Shown: positions 24,589 to 33,175, numbered from the stretch's first letter. The stretch: DNA of 34,841 bases from Bacteroidales bacterium UBA6431 (GCA_002439095.1 DJOT01000049.1:1-34841), one strand, 5' to 3'. Translations and numbers: made by a program. The notes: generated from the letters alone by a model not told the origin.

Positions 24589-25823
24589 TCCGTTCCTTTT
24601 TCTATGTGAGAGATGCATTCGGAGACTACAAAGTTGCTTCCGCCCACGTAGACCAGGCTTCCCGGGATTTCTTCGGCATCGTGCAGCGCAGCCTCGACAC
24701 CTTCCGCCACGCTGCTGAATGTCTGCCTGTCAAGCCCCTCCGTCATGCGGTACAGTTCATCCACGGGGAGTGAACGGCTGATTGCCGGGGCGACGAGGTA
24801 GTATTTGGCCTGTGGTGGCATGAGAGGTCTGATTGCTTGTATGTCCTTGTCGGCCATTATCCCGTATACTATGAAAAGAGGCCGTCCACTGTCCTGCAGG
24901 CGACTGAAATTCATGCGCAGCGCATCCGGGTTATGTCCGATGTCGCAGATTGTCTCCGGGTCATCGCAGAGCTTTTCCCAGCGTCCGCGGAATCCGGTGA
25001 TCTTTCCGCTCTGCGAGATGGCCGCCTTGTCGGCTTCGACCCCGAGTATCTCAAGGGCCGCGAGTGTGGTGTGCAGGTTCTGCTCCTGATACGGGCCGTG
25101 CAGGTCAAGTCCGAAATCTTCTTCGGGGAAGTCGTCCGCAAAGAACAGCGGACAGTGCACCTCTGCGGCTTTCGCCTCGAATACCGGGGCGGTCTCCGTG
25201 TCACGGGAGGCGACAAGGGCCGGGACTCCGCTCTTGAAGATGCCGGCCTTCTCTGCGGCTATCTTGGCGCGTGTGTCCCCGAGCATGGCGCAGTGGTCAA
25301 GGCCTATGCTGGTGATGATGCTGAGCTCCGGGATGATTATGTTGGTGCTGTCCAGCCTGCCGCCGAGACCGGTCTCGATCACTGCGATGTCCACTTTTTC
25401 ATGTGCGAACCAGCTGAAAGCCATACCGGTAGTGATTTCGAAAAACGACAGGCCGTCCATCGGCGCGCTCTGGAGGAAATCCCACACATATTGCTCGCTC
25501 ACCATTGACCAGCTGCCGTCTTTTATCACTTTCATCCTCTCTCTGAAATCGATCAGGTGCGGAGAGGTGTACAGGCCGACTTTGAGGCCCGATGCCGCGA
25601 GCGCCGCTGCCAGCATGGAACTCACGGAGCCCTTGCCGTTGGTGCCGGCTATATGGATGGTCGGGTATTTCCGCCAAGGTTGTCCGAGCGCATTGTCGAA
25701 TCTTTCCATCCCGGCCAGCCCCGGCTTATATGCCCCCGGTGTGAATCCGTCTTTCTGGACGGAGGGATGTTTTTCGAAGAGCTCAGCGATGAGCCTGTCA
25801 TATCCTGCCTTATCGAATTCCAT
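24585..25823 (-). CDS. folC: Folylpolyglutamate synthase / dihydrofolate synthase
   Basis: The 412-residue Mur-ligase-family enzyme adds glutamate to dihydropteroate/folates using ATP. Motifs: P-loop HIAGTNGKGSVSSML (57-70), the carbamylated-Lys region AMLGDTRAKIAAEKAGIFK, and DIGHNPDALR in the C-terminal domain. I chose the ATG at 25823 (MEFDKAGYDRLIAELF) because the earlier TTG at 25841 falls inside the TAATTTTG promoter box. It shares ATGA with the macroglobulin gene downstream. Confidence 0.95.
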   Translation of the reverse strand: MEFDKAGYDRLIAELFEKHPSVQKDGFTPGAYKPGLAGMERFDNALGQPWRKYPTIHIAGTNGKGSVSSMLAAALAASGLKVGLYTSPHLIDFRERMKVIKDGSWSMVSEQYVWDFLQSAPMDGLSFFEITTGMAFSWFAHEKVDIAVIETGLGGRLDSTNIIIPELSIITSIGLDHCAMLGDTRAKIAAEKAGIFKSGVPALVASRDTETAPVFEAKAAEVHCPLFFADDFPEEDFGLDLHGPYQEQNLHTTLAALEILGVEADKAAISQSGKITGFRGRWEKLCDDPETICDIGHNPDALRMNFSRLQDSGRPLFIVYGIMADKDIQAIRPLMPPQAKYYLVAPAISRSLPVDELYRMTEGLDRQTFSSVAEGVEAALHDAEEIPGSLVYVGGSNFVVSECISHIEKGTE

Positions 25824-25838
25824 GATTTTCTTTTTCAC

Positions 25839-25846
25839 CAAAATTA
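25839..25846 (-). promoter_or_regulatory. -7 promoter box (TAATTTTG) for folC
   Basis: Perfect TAnnTTTG on the minus strand, 15 bases upstream of the folC ATG. The following bases upstream (TGCGTAAATTT) share 11 bases with the core of the 20-base repeats at 1241 and 2231, suggesting that part of that repeat is a preferred promoter sequence in this genome. Confidence 0.6.
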
Positions 25847-25882
25847 ACTAAATTTACGCACTAATACTAATCTGAACTGGCG

Positions 25883-27001
25883 ATGTCGAAAACGGCTGAG
25901 GCTCTGTATTCTCAATATGTCATCGATGGAGTGAGGCAGGAATGTACTCCGTTCCAGCTTCTCCGGCCGCTCTGCGCGAATGTCCTGCCGGCCGGGGCCG
26001 GCGAGCCGGGCCTATGTATAATCGATGAGACCGTCGATCCTCCAGTGGGCGGATTCGACCTTGATTCTGCGGATATCCGGGATTGTCTTGCCCTCGTGCG
26101 TCGTGCGGAGCGTACTGTGCCGTTCGAGTATATGGACTCGTACACCCGTTTCCGCCTGGCTCTTTCTCTTGAGGATGCGCTCTGGCATCGCGGACATTTC
26201 CGTCTGGGGGATTTGGAACTTTCCGTCTCTTGGCAATGGAACGATGACCATGTGGGGCGGATGGCCTCTTTTTATGCTTCAGTGCGGGCGGCTGCCGACT
26301 ATGCTGATTCGCTTGGAATAAGTTTTTCCAAGGCATCTCTCCGGAGAGGAAGTCCGTGCAGCTTGTCTGTCCGGGTAGGCATAGACGAACCGGCTTCGGA
26401 TGAGGAGGTGTTCATACAAGAGCCTTTCCGAACCGAGAATCCTAAGTTGTCCCGGTCACGCGCATGCCGGCAGAGCCTTGTCCCCGATCCGGAGAGCTGG
26501 GTGATATACATTCCGTTTGACACTGCCGATTTCCGTCTTGGCGGTTCCCTCCTTTCCCAAGCTGCCGGGATCGGAGGCGTTCCTGCGGACATCAGCGATG
26601 CGGACTGCTTTATTGACTGCTTTGAAGTCGTGCGGGAGTTTGTCGAAGACGGCCTGCTGCTCAGCGGGGAATCTGTCGGTGAAGGCGGCTTGTTGACGAC
26701 CCTTGACAAGATGACTTCTGAAGAATGCGGGCTTGAGGCTGACATATCGGCTTTGATGCATTCTTATCAGGAGAAACATTCCTTGCGGCCGCTCTTCTCG
26801 GAAGTTCCCGGGGTCATCGTGCAGATCCGGGATTCGGATTTTGATTATCTCGATGCCGAGCTTCTGCTTCAAGATGTCGCCTATTTCCCTTTGGGCCATC
26901 CTTCTGTCGAAGTCCACGGGGTTGAGGTGAAATGCTCCGAGAAATCGGGAATACAGACTATATTGGAATCCCTGATGCGCAACGCGGAGGGGGAAGACTA
27001 A
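25883..27001 (+). CDS. Stand-alone, degenerate PurL-like (FGAM synthase AIRS domain) protein
   Basis: The 372-residue protein aligns by eye with the second AIR-synthase-like half of PurL (phosphoribosylformylglycinamidine synthase). LGDLELSVSWQWNDDHVGRMASFYASVRAAADYADSLGI (108-146) corresponds to PurL 'KLSANWM...GEDARLYDAV...LGI'. FRLGGSLLSQAAGIGGVPADISD (217-239) and LLLSGESVGEGGLLTTLDKM (258-277) match 'LGGS..AQ' and 'LLAYHDRSDGGLLVTLAEM', and LFSEVPGVIVQIR (304-316) matches 'LFNEELGAVIQVR'. The first FGAM-synthase half and the glutaminase domain are absent. Catalytic motifs are lost: PurL 'GKDSMSM' reads SKASLRR and 'DRSDGG' reads ESVGEGG. The frame is intact, so a pseudoenzyme is more likely than a pseudogene. 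Divergent from folC, 14 bases before phoH. Confidence 0.78.
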   Translation: MSKTAEALYSQYVIDGVRQECTPFQLLRPLCANVLPAGAGEPGLCIIDETVDPPVGGFDLDSADIRDCLALVRRAERTVPFEYMDSYTRFRLALSLEDALWHRGHFRLGDLELSVSWQWNDDHVGRMASFYASVRAAADYADSLGISFSKASLRRGSPCSLSVRVGIDEPASDEEVFIQEPFRTENPKLSRSRACRQSLVPDPESWVIYIPFDTADFRLGGSLLSQAAGIGGVPADISDADCFIDCFEVVREFVEDGLLLSGESVGEGGLLTTLDKMTSEECGLEADISALMHSYQEKHSLRPLFSEVPGVIVQIRDSDFDYLDAELLLQDVAYFPLGHPSVEVHGVEVKCSEKSGIQTILESLMRNAEGED

Positions 27002-27015
27002 AACATAATAACACT

Positions 27016-28356
27016 ATGGGCAAACCGAAAATATTCGTCTTGGATACCAATGTCATCCTGCACGACTATCGTGCTCTGCGGCATTTTCAGGACAACAATA
27101 TCGTCATCCCGGTCGCGGTGGTGGAGGAACTTGACAAGTTCAAGAAGGGCAACGACGCCCTTGCATTCAACGCGCGCGGCTTTATGCGTGAGATTGACCG
27201 TATTACGGAGGGCAGAAGCTTCGGACGCGAGGGCCTGCCTATCGGGAGGGGACTTGGCCTTGTCAAGGTGGAGCCCAACCACCCGTTCCGGGAGGAGTAC
27301 TCGCAGATGTTCGTAGACGACATCCCCGACCACAGGATACTTGCCACAGCAATGTGGGTGCGTGACAACCATCCGGGAACTTTTGTGGCTCTTGTCACCA
27401 AAGACGTCAACCTCCGGCTCAAAGCCAAGGCGGCCGGTATGGAGGTACAGGACTATCTGACCGACAAGGTCGAGGAGCAGCGGCTGGAAAACTCCCTCAA
27501 GGAAGTTCAGACCAGGACTCTCCCCGCCGGGCTGATGCAGGAGCTGTGCTACGGGCCGCAGACCTCGCTGCCGCGCGAAGCGGTGCAGAAAAGTGAACCG
27601 GCCCCGAACCAGTTGTTCAAGTTCAATTGGGAAAACGCTGCTGGGAATCCGGTCTGCGCAAGATATGATGCCGGAAGTGACAGGGTGCTGTTGATAAAGA
27701 CCCGGGAGGCGTACGGCATACGTCCGCGCAACGACGAGCAGATGATGGCTCTGGACGCCCTTCTCAACAGGAAAGTGGAACTTGTCTCCCTTACGGGAGG
27801 GGCCGGTACCGGCAAGACCCTGCTTGCCCTCGCAGCCGCTCTCGAGCAGGAGAAAGATTACGAGCAGATCATCATCTCCCGCCCGGCAGTCGTGCTTGGA
27901 AGTCAGGAGCTCGGCTTCCTGCCCGGTGACCAGAAAGCCAAGATGACCCCGTTCCTCCAGCCTTTGATGGACAACCTCAATGTCATCAAGGCCCAGTTCC
28001 GCCCGTCTTCAAGGGAGGCGCTCAGGATCGAGAGCATGCTCAGCCAGGACAAATTGGTCATCGAACCTCTCGCCTATATCAGGGGCCGCAGCCTGGGCAA
28101 GTGCTACTTTATTATAGACGAGGCACAGAACCTGACCCCGCATGAAATCAAGACCATCATCACCCGTGCCGGAGAAGGAACCAAGATGGTCTTCACCGGA
28201 GACATTTTCCAGATCGACCAGCCATATCTGGACCAGTGGTCCAACGGCCTTACGCATCTTGGCGAGAAGATGGCCGGGCAGAAGATATTCCAGCATGTCT
28301 TCCTCCGCAAGGGGGAGAGAAGCCGCCTCTCGGAGTTGGCGGCAAAATTGCTGTAA
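27016..28356 (+). CDS. phoH: PIN-PhoH family protein (YlaK-like ATPase/RNase)
   Basis: The 446-residue protein has an N-terminal PIN ribonuclease domain (KIFVLDTNVILHD, first acidic residue Asp10, and further acidic residues in VDDIPDHRILATA). A C-terminal PhoH ATPase domain follows, with Walker A LTGGAGTGKT (about 259-268), Walker B YFIIDEAQNLT (about 362-372) and FTGDIFQIDQPYLD. PIN-PhoH proteins are RNA helicase/RNase candidates. The start at 27016 (MGKPK) fits the PIN core; the frame is open upstream to 26932 only as an overlap with the previous gene. Confidence 0.93.
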   Translation: MGKPKIFVLDTNVILHDYRALRHFQDNNIVIPVAVVEELDKFKKGNDALAFNARGFMREIDRITEGRSFGREGLPIGRGLGLVKVEPNHPFREEYSQMFVDDIPDHRILATAMWVRDNHPGTFVALVTKDVNLRLKAKAAGMEVQDYLTDKVEEQRLENSLKEVQTRTLPAGLMQELCYGPQTSLPREAVQKSEPAPNQLFKFNWENAAGNPVCARYDAGSDRVLLIKTREAYGIRPRNDEQMMALDALLNRKVELVSLTGGAGTGKTLLALAAALEQEKDYEQIIISRPAVVLGSQELGFLPGDQKAKMTPFLQPLMDNLNVIKAQFRPSSREALRIESMLSQDKLVIEPLAYIRGRSLGKCYFIIDEAQNLTPHEIKTIITRAGEGTKMVFTGDIFQIDQPYLDQWSNGLTHLGEKMAGQKIFQHVFLRKGERSRLSELAAKLL

Positions 28357-28378
28357 TCGCGAATTTGTGATAAATTTG
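28348..28378 (+). promoter_or_regulatory. ppdK promoter (-33 TTG, -7 TAAATTTG)
   Basis: TTG at 28348-28350 and TAAATTTG at 28371-28378 are separated by 20 bases, close to the published Bacteroidota arrangement. The ppdK ATG is 40 bases further on. The -33 element lies in the last codons of phoH. Confidence 0.65.
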
Positions 28379-28418
28379 CATAATCAATTGGAAACAGTTT
28401 TTTAGGAATAATATAAGT

Positions 28419-31142
28419 ATGTTTGAAACGAAGAAAAGAGTCTATTGCTTCGGCGGCAAGACCGCTGAGGGTGACGGCTCGATGAGAGAGCTCCTGGGAG
28501 GAAAGGGAGCCAACCTGGCCGAGATGAGCAAGCTCGGCATGCCGGTCCCGGCAGGATTCACCATCACAACAGAGTGTTGTGCCGAGTACTATGAACTGGG
28601 CGGCGGCTACACCGAAGACCTCAAGATGGAGGTCAGGGCCGCCTTGAATGCAACCGAAAAACTTATGGGAAAGAAATTCGGCGACCCGAAAGACCCGCTC
28701 CTCGTGAGCTGCCGCTCGGGTGCCAGGAGTTCGATGCCGGGAATGATGGACACGATCCTCAATATCGGCCTCTGCTCCGAGACTATCCCGGGAATGATTG
28801 CGAAGACGGGCAACCCTCGTTTCGTATATGATGCCTACAGGCGTCTTATAATGATGTATTCCGATGTCGTGATGGAGAAGGCAGAAGGCATAGAGCCGGC
28901 CGACGGTCAGGGCATACGCCAGCAGCTCGACAGGATGATGGCCGAACTCAAGGAAGCCAAGGGCTACACCTCAGATACGGAGATAACTGCCGATGAACTC
29001 AAAGATCTCTGCGAGAAATTCAAGGTCAAGGTCAAAGAGGTGCTTGGAGTCGAGTTCCCCGACAGTGCCAAGGCGCAGCTCTGGGGCTCCATCGGAGGCG
29101 TGTTCAAGTCATGGAACGGCAAGAGGGCCATTGCCTACCGCCGTATCGAGAAGATTCCTGATGACTGGGGTACTGCCGTGAACGTGCAGTCCATGGTCTT
29201 CGGCAACATGGGTGAGACTTCCGCCACAGGTGTGGCTTTCTCACGCAACCCTGCCACCGGAGACAACAAGTTCTATGGAGAATGGCTTATCAATGCTCAG
29301 GGCGAGGACGTGGTTGCCGGTATCCGCACCCCTAACCCTCTCAACGAGGCTACCAAGAATGAGCACAACAAGGATCTTCCTTCTCTGGAGAAGGCCATGC
29401 CAGAAGTTTATGCTGAGCTTGATGCTATCCGCAAGAAGCTTGAGATGCACTTCCATGATATGCAGGACATCGAGTTCACCATCCAGGAAGGAAAGCTTTG
29501 GATGCTTCAGTGCCGTATCGGCAAGCGGACAGGTATCGCCGCTCTCCAGATGGCGATGGACATGCTTTCCGAGGGCATGATCGACGAGAAGACAGCTGTG
29601 ATGAGGGTTTCTCCTGCCCAGCTTGACGAGATCCTCCATCCTGTGCTCAACGCCGCATCCGAAAAGGCCGCGAAGATGGTGGCCCGCGGACTTCCCGCCT
29701 CTCCGGGCGGAGCGGTCGGTACGCTCGTGTTCTCTTCCGAGGCTGCCATGGCGGCTGCTGAGGCCGGCAAGAAAGTGATTCTTGTCCGCGAGGAGACATC
29801 TCCGGAGGACATTCAGGGCATGCGTGCATCGGCCGGTATTCTGACCGCTCGTGGAGGTATGACATCCCACGCGGCTCTGGTGGCCCGCGGTTGGGGCAAG
29901 TGCTGCATCGTAGGCTGTGAGTCAATGATCATCGACCTTGACAAGAAGACAGTCAAGTTCGGTCAGGACTCCAAGACCTACAAGGAGGGCGACTGGTTCT
30001 CCCTCAACGGCTCCAAGGGTGTCGTATATGCTTCCAAGGTCGATACGATGGATGCGAGCGAGAACCCTGTGTTCCTCAAGTTCATGAATATTGTGGACAA
30101 GTACCGCCGTCTCGGTGTGCGTGCCAATGCCGACACCCCTGAAGATGCTCAGAAAGCCTTGCAGTTCGGTGCGGAGGGCATCGGCCTGTTCCGTATCGAG
30201 CACATGTTCTATGGCAAGAATTCTGAGACTCCGCTCGCGAAGCTCCGCAAGATGATACTCTGCAACACGGATGCCGAGCGCAAGGCGGCTCTTGAAGAAC
30301 TTGAGCCGTTCATCAAGGCTTCAGTCAAGAGCACTCTGCGTGTCATGGACGGCAAGCCTGTCGTGTTCCGTCTTCTTGACCCGCCGCTCCACGAGTTCGT
30401 GCCTAAGACTGAGGAAAAAGAGAAAGAGATTGCCAAAGAATTGGGCATCAGTGTCTCTGAGGTTATCAAGAGAGGCGAAAGCCTCCACGAGGTGAATCCT
30501 ATGATGGGACTCCGCGGCGTGCGTCTGCATGTGACATATCCGCTTATCGCCGAGACCCAGTACAGGGCTATTTTCACTGCGGTGGCTGAACTCCAGAAGG
30601 AAGGCTTTCATCCTCAGCCGGAGATCATGATCCCGGTGACCGTTTCCGCCCGCGAGCTCAGTTTCCAGAAGGCTATCTGCGACAGGATCAAGGCCGAAGT
30701 TGAGGCCCATTACGAGCAGAGCATCAACTATCATTTCGGCACGATGATCGAGATCCCGCGCGCGGCTCTGACCGGTGAGAGGATGGCCCGTACCGCAGAG
30801 TTCTTCTCATTCGGTACCAATGACTTGACCCAGATGACCCTCGGGTTCTCACGCGATGATGTCGGGACGTTCATGGGCAACTATCTCGGGCACAAGATTC
30901 TTGATGCTGACCCGTTCCAGACCATCGACACCAAGGGTGTCGGCAAGCTCGTCGAGTATGGTGTGCAGTCAGGCCGTGCAAGGCGTGCTGATCTCAAGTG
31001 CGGCGTCTGCGGCGAGCATGGCGGAGATCCTGATTCCATCAAGTTCTTCAGCAAGATCGGTATCGATTATGTGAGCTGCTCTCCGTTCCGTGTGCCTATC
31101 GCCCGCCTCGCAGCGGCGCAGGCCGCCATTGCGCAGAGCTAG
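28419..31142 (+). CDS. ppdK: Pyruvate, phosphate dikinase
   Basis: The 907-residue enzyme interconverts pyruvate + ATP + Pi with PEP + AMP + PPi. It shows the N-terminal nucleotide-binding domain (YCFGGKTAEGD, LLGGKGANLAEM, SCRSGARSSMPGMMDTILN), the phosphohistidine domain GGMTSHAALVARGWGKCC with catalytic His484, and the C-terminal PEP/pyruvate barrel with CGVCGEHGGDP, catalytic Cys864. Length is typical. It is a single-gene unit with its own promoter and terminator. In anaerobic Bacteroidales it serves PPi-linked glycolysis or PEP formation. Confidence 0.97.
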   Translation: MFETKKRVYCFGGKTAEGDGSMRELLGGKGANLAEMSKLGMPVPAGFTITTECCAEYYELGGGYTEDLKMEVRAALNATEKLMGKKFGDPKDPLLVSCRSGARSSMPGMMDTILNIGLCSETIPGMIAKTGNPRFVYDAYRRLIMMYSDVVMEKAEGIEPADGQGIRQQLDRMMAELKEAKGYTSDTEITADELKDLCEKFKVKVKEVLGVEFPDSAKAQLWGSIGGVFKSWNGKRAIAYRRIEKIPDDWGTAVNVQSMVFGNMGETSATGVAFSRNPATGDNKFYGEWLINAQGEDVVAGIRTPNPLNEATKNEHNKDLPSLEKAMPEVYAELDAIRKKLEMHFHDMQDIEFTIQEGKLWMLQCRIGKRTGIAALQMAMDMLSEGMIDEKTAVMRVSPAQLDEILHPVLNAASEKAAKMVARGLPASPGGAVGTLVFSSEAAMAAAEAGKKVILVREETSPEDIQGMRASAGILTARGGMTSHAALVARGWGKCCIVGCESMIIDLDKKTVKFGQDSKTYKEGDWFSLNGSKGVVYASKVDTMDASENPVFLKFMNIVDKYRRLGVRANADTPEDAQKALQFGAEGIGLFRIEHMFYGKNSETPLAKLRKMILCNTDAERKAALEELEPFIKASVKSTLRVMDGKPVVFRLLDPPLHEFVPKTEEKEKEIAKELGISVSEVIKRGESLHEVNPMMGLRGVRLHVTYPLIAETQYRAIFTAVAELQKEGFHPQPEIMIPVTVSARELSFQKAICDRIKAEVEAHYEQSINYHFGTMIEIPRAALTGERMARTAEFFSFGTNDLTQMTLGFSRDDVGTFMGNYLGHKILDADPFQTIDTKGVGKLVEYGVQSGRARRADLKCGVCGEHGGDPDSIKFFSKIGIDYVSCSPFRVPIARLAAAQAAIAQS

Positions 31143-31164
31143 CGAGTGATTTCAATATAATGCA

Positions 31165-31205
31165 GAGAGGATGACCTTTTGCCGGGCCATCCTCTTCTGT
31201 TTTAT
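31165..31205 (+). terminator. Terminator after ppdK
   Basis: AGAGGATG (31166-31173) pairs perfectly with CATCCTCT (31188-31195); two inner C-G pairs follow past an A-C mismatch. A T-rich TCTGTTTT tail comes next. It lies in the convergent gap between ppdK and the DUF4252 operon. Confidence 0.75.
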
Positions 31206-31224
31206 GGGTGAGTGCTGTTGCTCA

Positions 31225-31707
31225 TTAATTCATCGCGTCTGCAAGGAGCTTTTCCAGATCTTTTTTGAGCAGTTTGCCTTCGATGGAGATGAAGACGCAT
31301 TCATCCGGTTCTGTGGCGGTCATCACGAAACTGGTTATAAACTCCCCCTCAGGGACGATGTAGATGCGGACACGTTCACCGTCATCTTTTGCTTCCATGA
31401 GAAGTTCATACTTGCCTTTGCTTATCATCTTCTGTGCATCTGCTGCAAGGGCTTCGTTGATTTTAGGATTTTCGCTGTCGATCAGATACATCCCCGACAT
31501 TTCCTTGATATAAGGGGAGAGGTTTATGTCCCCGTCAGGCATGTCTATGTCCGGAATACTTCCCATGAGCCTGAACATTGAAGGGGAGATGTATACGGCG
31601 CTTACGTTCTTCTCGTCAGAGTATTTGTTGTAGATTGATTTTCCGTCCTGGGCAAGTGCTGCGATGCTGATGAGGAGCAGAGTTGCGATTATGCTTATCT
31701 TTTTCAT
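31225..31707 (-). CDS. DUF4252 domain-containing secreted protein
   Basis: The 160-residue protein has a signal peptide (MKKISIIATLLLISIAALAQ) and a DUF4252-like body: YNKYSDEKNVSAVYISPSMFRLMG, a middle YLIDSENPKINEALAADAQKMI and an end CVFISIEGKLLKKDLEKLL. The function of DUF4252 is unknown, but such genes recur beside ECF sigma factors in Bacteroidota. It is the last gene of the sigma-factor operon, 9 bases after the putative anti-sigma gene, and a paralogue of the gene at the operon's start. Confidence 0.85.
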   Translation of the reverse strand: MKKISIIATLLLISIAALAQDGKSIYNKYSDEKNVSAVYISPSMFRLMGSIPDIDMPDGDINLSPYIKEMSGMYLIDSENPKINEALAADAQKMISKGKYELLMEAKDDGERVRIYIVPEGEFITSFVMTATEPDECVFISIEGKLLKKDLEKLLADAMN

Positions 31708-31716
31708 GATGATTTT

Positions 31717-32118
31717 TTATTTCTTGTTGATGTTTTCTATTATTTGAGATGCCTTGCTGGTCTGGGACAGGGCGGCATCTGTCAGTTCCCTGCCTGTTCC
31801 GATTTTGCTTGAAATATATCCGAATGTTCTCTCCAGTTCCGCATAAGCAGCTGCCGGGTCGTCGAAGGTGTCGGCCGGCATCCGGTTGGCATTCTGATAG
31901 TTGACTCCGACTATCAGGGCTGCGGCTACGGCCGCTGCGGCGGGGGCTATGGCGAATTTCCAGCTTGGGCTTCTGCGTGTGGATTTTACAGTCTGGGCAG
32001 CGGTGAGCGCGTCCTCAATCCGTTTTCCGAGATTCTCCGGCACTTTTACTGAACTGTCAGACAGAATCTTCTCAAATTCTTCCGGGCCAAGTTTTTCTAT
32101 GTCTTCTATGCGTTTCAT
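31717..32118 (-). CDS. Putative one-TM anti-sigma factor
   Basis: The 133-residue protein has an acidic cytoplasmic N-terminus (MKRIEDIEKLGPEEFEKIL), one membrane helix at about 54-76 (FAIAPAAAAVAAALIVGVNY), and a short periplasmic tail. I recognise no named family. Its position, starting 4 bases inside the ECF sigma gene, and its topology make an anti-sigma or sigma-regulatory role the best inference. No zinc-binding HxxxCxxC motif is present. Confidence 0.65.
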   Translation of the reverse strand: MKRIEDIEKLGPEEFEKILSDSSVKVPENLGKRIEDALTAAQTVKSTRRSPSWKFAIAPAAAAVAAALIVGVNYQNANRMPADTFDDPAAAYAELERTFGYISSKIGTGRELTDAALSQTSKASQIIENINKK

Positions 32119-32603
32119 ATTCTTTCTATGGCTTTTCTGATTTTTCTTCTCGCGTTGCTGAGATGAACCCTCATGCTGAGCTGGCTGAGGCCTGTGCGTT
32201 TCTGGATTTCTTCGTAGTTGAGGTCATCAAAGACTTTCAGCTTCAGAACGATACGTTCGCTGTCGCTGAGTGAGGACATCTGCTTTATGGCGGCGTCTAT
32301 TTTCTGGCGTTCGCTCATCCTTTCATCCTGAAGGCTGTCGTCCGCCGCCTGCTGAGGTATCTTCTCCTCTCCCTCCGGTCGGTATCTGCGGAGGCGGTCG
32401 ATGCAGATGTTGCGCAACAGGCTGATGCAGTATGCTTTTGGAGCCCTTATCGTGTCGAGAGCATCCCCCGCGTCCCACAGTTTTAGATACAGATCCTGCA
32501 CTGCGTCTTCCGCATCGACCCCGGATTCCAGGATATAGAAAGCCACTTTGTACAAGTCGTCCTTGAGCGGCAGGTAGTCCTGTGTGAATCTTTCGGGGGT
32601 CAT
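32115..32603 (-). CDS. ECF-type RNA polymerase sigma-70 factor
   Basis: The 162-residue protein has sigma region 2 (about 8-75: VAFYILESGVDAEDAVQDLYLKLWD, then AYCISLLRNICIDRLRR) and region 4 (about 105-160: LSDSERIVLKLKVFDDLNYEEIQKRTGLSQLSMRVHLSNARRKIRKAI). Region 3 is absent, as in ECF factors. It overlaps both the preceding DUF4252 gene and the following gene by 4 bases (ATGA). Its targets are unknown; autoregulation of this operon is plausible. Confidence 0.93.
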   Translation of the reverse strand: MTPERFTQDYLPLKDDLYKVAFYILESGVDAEDAVQDLYLKLWDAGDALDTIRAPKAYCISLLRNICIDRLRRYRPEGEEKIPQQAADDSLQDERMSERQKIDAAIKQMSSLSDSERIVLKLKVFDDLNYEEIQKRTGLSQLSMRVHLSNARRKIRKAIERI

Positions 32604-33139
32604 TCTGCGGTGGCGACAATCTGTCCGATCTTGTCCATGTCGATTGTACCGTACAGGCAGAGCAGGGTTCCGTCATCCGGAGAGAACAGAACAAGATCCT
32701 TGACTTTGCTTCCGTCACCGGTGACGTATCCGTAGATATAAACCGAATCCTCGTCATCTTTGGCGGACATCAACAACTCCACTCCCTCAAGCAGCTTGTT
32801 CATCCTGCGGTTGAACTTCTCCTTGACTTTGAGACTGCAGTCTTCATAGTCAACTATTGTCATCCCGTTGATGGATTTCATGGCATCGAAAGCGGCTTTT
32901 GTCTGTTCCCTTTCCTGCCTGTCCATGTCATCATCGTAGGCGCTCATTGCTCCCGCCTTCCTTATGATCGATGTCATGAACCGTCCCAGATTGATGCTCT
33001 CGAACTCGTCGTAGTGTCTGAAATCATTGACGAGGGCATTTATCTCTTTGCGTGGGACTTTCTTCCCGCTGTCCTGTGCCTGGCAAAGAGCCATACCGGC
33101 AGTCAGGATGAGCATTATCAATATCAGTTTCTTTTTCAT
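32600..33139 (-). CDS. DUF4252 domain-containing secreted protein, first gene of the sigma operon
   Basis: The 179-residue protein has a signal peptide (MKKKLILIMLILTAGMALCQAQ) and a DUF4252 body ending in the family-like DGTLLCLYGTIDMDKIGQIV. Its middle carries EKFNRRMNKLLEGVELLMSAKDDEDSVYIYGY, which parallels the second DUF4252 protein of the operon (KYELLMEAKDDGERVRIYI). It probably senses or responds to envelope conditions that the sigma factor controls. That role is inferred from context only. Confidence 0.83.
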   Translation of the reverse strand: MKKKLILIMLILTAGMALCQAQDSGKKVPRKEINALVNDFRHYDEFESINLGRFMTSIIRKAGAMSAYDDDMDRQEREQTKAAFDAMKSINGMTIVDYEDCSLKVKEKFNRRMNKLLEGVELLMSAKDDEDSVYIYGYVTGDGSKVKDLVLFSPDDGTLLCLYGTIDMDKIGQIVATAE

Positions 33140-33165
33140 TTCGTATGTTTTTATTGTCGTTTTCT

Positions 33166-33175
33166 TGACGCGTCA
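33166..33175. promoter_or_regulatory. Palindrome TGACGCGTCA upstream of the sigma-factor operon
   Basis: A perfect 10-base palindrome 27 bases upstream of the first DUF4252 start codon. No TAnnTTTG box is visible in this gap (33140-33218), unlike most other promoters in the window, so an alternative sigma factor or a dedicated regulator may act here. Confidence 0.35.

Noticed and set aside
25824..25841. Upstream TTG start for folC at 25841
   Set aside because: It lies inside the TAATTTTG promoter box; the ATG at 25823 gives the family-like N-terminus.
25883..27001. PurL-like gene as a dead pseudogene
   Set aside because: The frame is intact over 372 codons with normal-looking codon use, close spacing to phoH and several conserved structural motifs, so a maintained pseudoenzyme fits better.
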